Below, piece by piece: positions 59,846-64,000 of a stretch of 64,000 nucleotides of DNA (position 1 is the stretch's first letter; each line of letters opens with the position of its first letter). The DNA is from Austropuccinia psidii (lineage: Eukaryota > Basidiomycota > Pucciniomycetes > Pucciniales > Sphaerophragmiaceae). Below the pieces are notes generated by a model. The model worked only from the letters and a program-made list of their open reading frames with translations, did not search any database and was not told the origin of the DNA. A program made the position numbers and the translations under genes. Where the stretch lies: positions 65,800,937 through 65,864,936 of the forward strand of contig JALGQZ010000001.1 of the NCBI GenBank assembly GCA_023105745.1, read 5' to 3'.

Positions 59846-62800
59846 ACTGTTAAAACAAAATTGAGATTTAAATCAATTTTAAGTTTTTTATATTGAAATT
59901 TTTTCAAATAATTTCATACTTTTAAAAGAAAAGCTATTCTTCAAAATTAAACTATTTTTTGATAAATTCAAGAAAATAATTTAATATTCAAAGAAATGAA
60001 TAATTAATTATTTGGTAAGAAGTTCCAATTCTGAGTTTGAGAATTTGAGGAGAATGATATCCATAAGTATAAATATCAGTTATATATAAGTTTGAAGAAA
60101 TATTGCTTTTTATACTTACAAAGGTTTTTGAAATATGTTGAGATTAATTATAGTTATTTTTGATAATAATTTTAGATGGATATCAAGTAATAAATATATC
60201 AATTGTAGCTTACTTCAAAAATATTTTCATTTGATTTCTGTATGATTATTTAAAATAATTTGATTCAAATTTGTTCTTTAAAAAATATTTTGAAAATTTA
60301 TCCCAAACAAAAATAATAATAATTCTTTTGGTTTACTATATTTAAAAATATCTCAATGAGATTGAGATAAAACTCCATCAAAAACACTACATAAATCACA
60401 TATATTTTGTATTATTCTGTTAATGAGATAGTATTACCATATTAATATATTTTTTAGATTCAAAGAATTTCTGATTGGATCTATTAAGTAACCTTTTGAG
60501 GTAAAGCATGATTAATCAAAATCTTGCATCTATATTCCATTTCAATATCATTTAAAGCCCATTACTTGGGGAAAAAAATGACATTTTATATTTTATTCAT
60601 TTTGGACCAATAGTTTTATTAATCTCTATTAATTACTATTAGATTAACAATATTCTTTATTCTATATCTTATTCTTAATTAAAATTTCCATAAGCTCTCC
60701 CAATTTTTTAAGCATAAAAATGGTAGGGAAATCTGATAGTCTTTTCCTGAATATTTATTATTGTTTTAAGTTTCTTTTTGGTTCAGTCTTGATATTTTAA
60801 AAAATATATTCTTACATTATGAGGTTTTAAAAAGCATAAGCTAAATTAATAAATCTGTGGTTAAAAACATATGAAGCTCTGTAACTGGAAAAAAAAAGTT
60901 GGAACCTGTTTGCAGGTTACTTAAACCTACTCAATGAGTGTATTTCAGTAGGTGTAAAAGACCCACAAGAACGTTGAGAACTTATTTTCTAATGTTAAAA
61001 CTAAACCACAGATTAAAATATTATTAATTCTAAATAAATAGATAAAAAATTCATAAATAATATTAATAAATTCAAAAAAAAAATCCAATTAATGCGATAG
61101 ATGATCCAGAAACTTGAGCCATTGGAGAAAAAAAATATTATAAATTATATACCCACCTCCCAATTTTATTAAACTTTTGTCTTGAAAAATTAGAAATAAA
61201 AAAATATTTTTTTAAGAGAAATTTAGAGCTTCAAAAAATTATATAGTTTTATATCTCAATATTTTAAAATTAAGATATAATTTTTTTTATTTAAATCTAT
61301 TTATCTTTAGATATCAAGATTAAACTATTTTTCTAGTTTTGATTGTAAGATTAGAAAAATTCTTGAATAAAAAATAAAGAAAAAGAATTTCTCTTAGAAA
61401 TTATATATATTATTTATATAAGTGGAAAAAAAATTCTCTTGAAAGATAAAAAGCTCAATATTCTGGTCATATATATTCATTATATATTCTATTTTAGTAT
61501 ATTTCTCCTTGTAATTTTTGATTTTTTAATTTAGATATGAAGAATTTATTTTGTATTTTAATAAAAGATATATTATTTTAATGAGATAAAAAAAAGCATA
61601 AAGATTTTATCTTCATCCAGGTCTGAATTTTCTTTAGAAAAAAAAATCTAATGGAAGAAAATCATTCAAATTATATTTTAATTTCTTTTTAAAGTCATTA
61701 AATAAGGCTTTAATCTTAATTATTCATAAAATTAATTTCAAAATTCAAGTTCTGAGACTATTAAATAATTTATTTATCATTTTAAATTATATAAAATGTA
61801 AAAATGAAATTTTTTTAATTATATATGTTTATTCAAAGAACTAAAAAAAGACAGTGGTTTGAAATTTCTTTATTTTCTCATTCAAATAATATTAATTCAA
61901 ATAAATTTTTAATTCAAATTTTGTTTTTGTTTATTATATGATCTTGAATTATTTTTTTTTTGAACTTTTAAATAATCATCAAACAAATATTTTAAAAAGA
62001 ATTGAAATTTATATTAGTGGAATTCATCTTTGAATTTACTTCTTTTCAAGTATTTTATTTTCTAATTAAATTTTTATTCAAACTTCTAATCTTTATCCAA
62101 AATATTTCTCATTTCAGTTTCCAAATGCAAAACCTTCTGTAGGGTGTAAAGATTTTGCTCATGGTGAATGAGGATATGCTAGCTAAAATCATGAAATGAA
62201 TTTAATCTTTTCAGGGTTCTGATCCTGCTATATTATCAGGACTTTATGCAAGTAAATATTCATTAGCTCAAAAGTATATTGATGAAGATAATCAATAATA
62301 GTTGAAGCTTTTATATTTTGAACAATTCATTGACTCGGAAAATCAAAACCTTTTCCAACATGAAGTTGTAAAAAAATCAAGAAGTAATGAATGATTCTCA
62401 ACTATTTAACTTTAGTTAAGTAGAATTAAATACAAATTCCCCACCTGAATTCAAACTCTTCTCTATTTTTATTGTAAGTTATTATGTATTTCACAACAAG
62501 GAATATATGGATAAAAAGTCTCACAACCCTTAGACCTATGATATGGTATTTATTTCCAAAATGAAAAATACTCAATTAACTCATTCAACTAGGCTTTACT
62601 CTTTCTATTCATTGACTATGTTCTCCTCAACTTAGATTTAATTTTGATTTTTTTCAAAAAAAAAGAAAGGAATAATTGAAATCCTTTTTAAAACATCAAC
62701 CTGTCTTTACTAAACAACAAAACTCCCATGAAAGCATCGATTAAATATCCCAAAATTATTTAATTTTTTAATCCTTTTGAATAAGTAAGAAATCATACAA

Positions 62801-64000
62801 CCTTAGAAACCAAAAATAAAATAAAGAAACTTGAAACTATAAGATATTGAACTCCAAAGTTTTTTTTGTCTTCTTATTGAATAGAGGGTATACTGTGAGG
62901 GATTTTCAAAGTCAATTCAAAAAAAATTAAATGATGGATTTCCAAGACAAAAAAATTAGGATTTCCAAAAATAAAAAATTGAATAAGGGATTTCTATAAA
63001 GAAAAATAAAATAAAGAAATGAAAATAAAAGTAAAATAAAAAATAAAAATGAAAATAAACATAAAAATAAAATTATAATTGAAATTAAAAACAAATAAAA
63101 AAGTGAAATATAAATAAAAATATAAAAACAAAAATAAAAAGTTTTTATTTTTCTAATTAGTTTTTAATTATTATTATTTAAAAAAACATTCATTTTATGG
63201 TTTTTTATTTTTTGATATCATTGTTTGTTTTTAAAAAAATATTGTACTTTGGTTCAATTTATTTATAAGAAAGAAAATGAATTATCTCTTACAATAAGAA
63301 TAAGTTTTAATATTCATTTATATATGAATTTTTTTAAAAAACATTATTTAGTTGATTCAAAAATTTGAATAAAATTGGAATTGGTCAAATAGTATGTTCT
63401 TGACTATTTAACAGACTTTTAAAAAGATAACCATGCCATTATTACTTTAGATTTTTGACTTTCTAAGCTACAATGTCTCTAGATTGTGAGAATTTATGCA
63501 ATTGACCAAATAGCTTTCAAGCCCTGATACATGTATTTGATTTTGTGTAAAAGTTGCTTTTCTTGATTGCATGAATATTTATAATAGAAACAACACCAAG
63601 ACTACCTTTGTTTGACTTTTGATAGGTTTTAACAATCTATTTTGAATAGTGCTTGTAAGCATTGCTTGAAAGTTTCCAATTTTATAAAAGAAAATTTCTG
63701 GCAAAGCAAAATAATCAAGAATGACAAGCTGTTTCAAAAAAACCATTGCAAAACTTTTGACTAGGAAAGTCTTTTTTAATTCTGAAGACTTGATGATTTT
63801 TCAAGTTTTTTGTGAAGGATGAAACCCAAACGATGGCTAGCTTATTGTTGTCAAGTTATTTCTAATTTGAAGCTTCTCATACAAGTTCATGGAGAGCCAA
63901 GAGTCAAATTAAATCCCAAGTTTTGCCATTCATTTAGGGTCAGTATATGAATATTTCAGTTAACAAGCACGAGAATGATCAAGAAATTCAAGCCCAGCAT
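59846..64000. other. AT-rich stretch, no gene recognised
   Basis: About 4.2 kb of AT-rich sequence with many homopolymer runs. Two adjacent small hairpins occur at 60902-60957 (AACCTG/CAGGTT and CCTACT/AGTAGG). An exon-like segment at 62214-62299 follows a TTTTCAG acceptor-like site and reads GSDPAILSGLYASKYSLAQK before TAA; I do not recognise it. No LTR ends were found. Confidence 0.5.
62985..63142. repeat. A-rich low-complexity tract (AAATAAAAAT-like)
   Basis: About 160 bases of irregular AAATAAA/AAAATA units with almost no G or C on the plus strand. Confidence 0.8.

Noticed and set aside
60902..60957. Adjacent small hairpins as an RNA gene
   Set aside because: Arms of only six bases, no promoter boxes, and no resemblance to a known RNA.
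1..64000. Repeat-induced point mutation as the cause of decay
   Set aside because: Some stops need transversions (serine TCA to TAA) and many lesions are indels; CpG-specific loss fits methylation better than this process.
1..64000. tRNA, rRNA or CRISPR features
   Set aside because: I looked for T-loop sequences, rRNA blocks and regularly spaced direct repeats on both strands and found none. The tandem repeats at 48594 and 56560 are large and have no spacer structure.

Overview
This 64-kb window is AT-rich fungal chromosomal DNA made mostly of long terminal repeat (LTR) retrotransposons and their remains. The gag-pol sequences, and a common frame of a second lineage of gypsy elements, match what I remember of the repeat-packed genome of the myrtle-rust fungus Austropuccinia psidii. 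I therefore infer a rust fungus (Pucciniales), most likely that species. This is from memory and was not checked against a database. I found no intact host gene, tRNA, rRNA or CRISPR array.

Layout from left to right. 1-4194: 3' half of a Ty3/gypsy element (RE1) ending in its 3' LTR. 4195-5640: broken SNF2/Rad5-type helicase gene with introns still visible. 5641-10079: nothing recognisable. 10080-11279 and 34682-34860: an old relic of a second gypsy lineage, split by a 23.4-kb insertion. 11280-34681: that insertion, a composite of an outer element (RE2) and a same-family inner element (RE3), with an antisense element of a second LTR family (RE4, 13845-23501) nested in its gag. 35246-45919: a complete element (RE5) with paired LTRs and a perfect 5-bp target duplication. 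45925-64000: relic DNA carrying four solo LTRs, each with a perfect 5-bp target duplication (46754-48177, 49649-51802, 54376-55798, 58459-59840). The one at 49649 splits a FAR1/Mutator-like transposase relic.

There are two LTR families. Family 1 (TGTGAGCC...CTTACA ends, about 1.7-2.15 kb) has seven LTRs, all on the plus strand. Family 2 (about 1.4 kb, TGTCAGCC...CCTGACA ends read on the minus strand) has five LTRs, all on the minus strand. Both use nearly the same primer binding site. Internal regions encode Gag with a CCHC knuckle, protease, reverse transcriptase, RNase H, integrase and a C-terminal chromodomain-like segment, which is chromovirus organisation. Every copy carries nonsense or frameshift mutations, so none looks autonomous. 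Elements with their LTRs make up roughly 70% of the window.

The main points for a second look are: nesting proved by restored reading frames; a Gag region open in two frames in two diverged elements; family-2 LTRs packed with perfect inverted repeats; and near-total loss of CpG from internal regions, with the CpGs left in LTRs mostly in ACG context.
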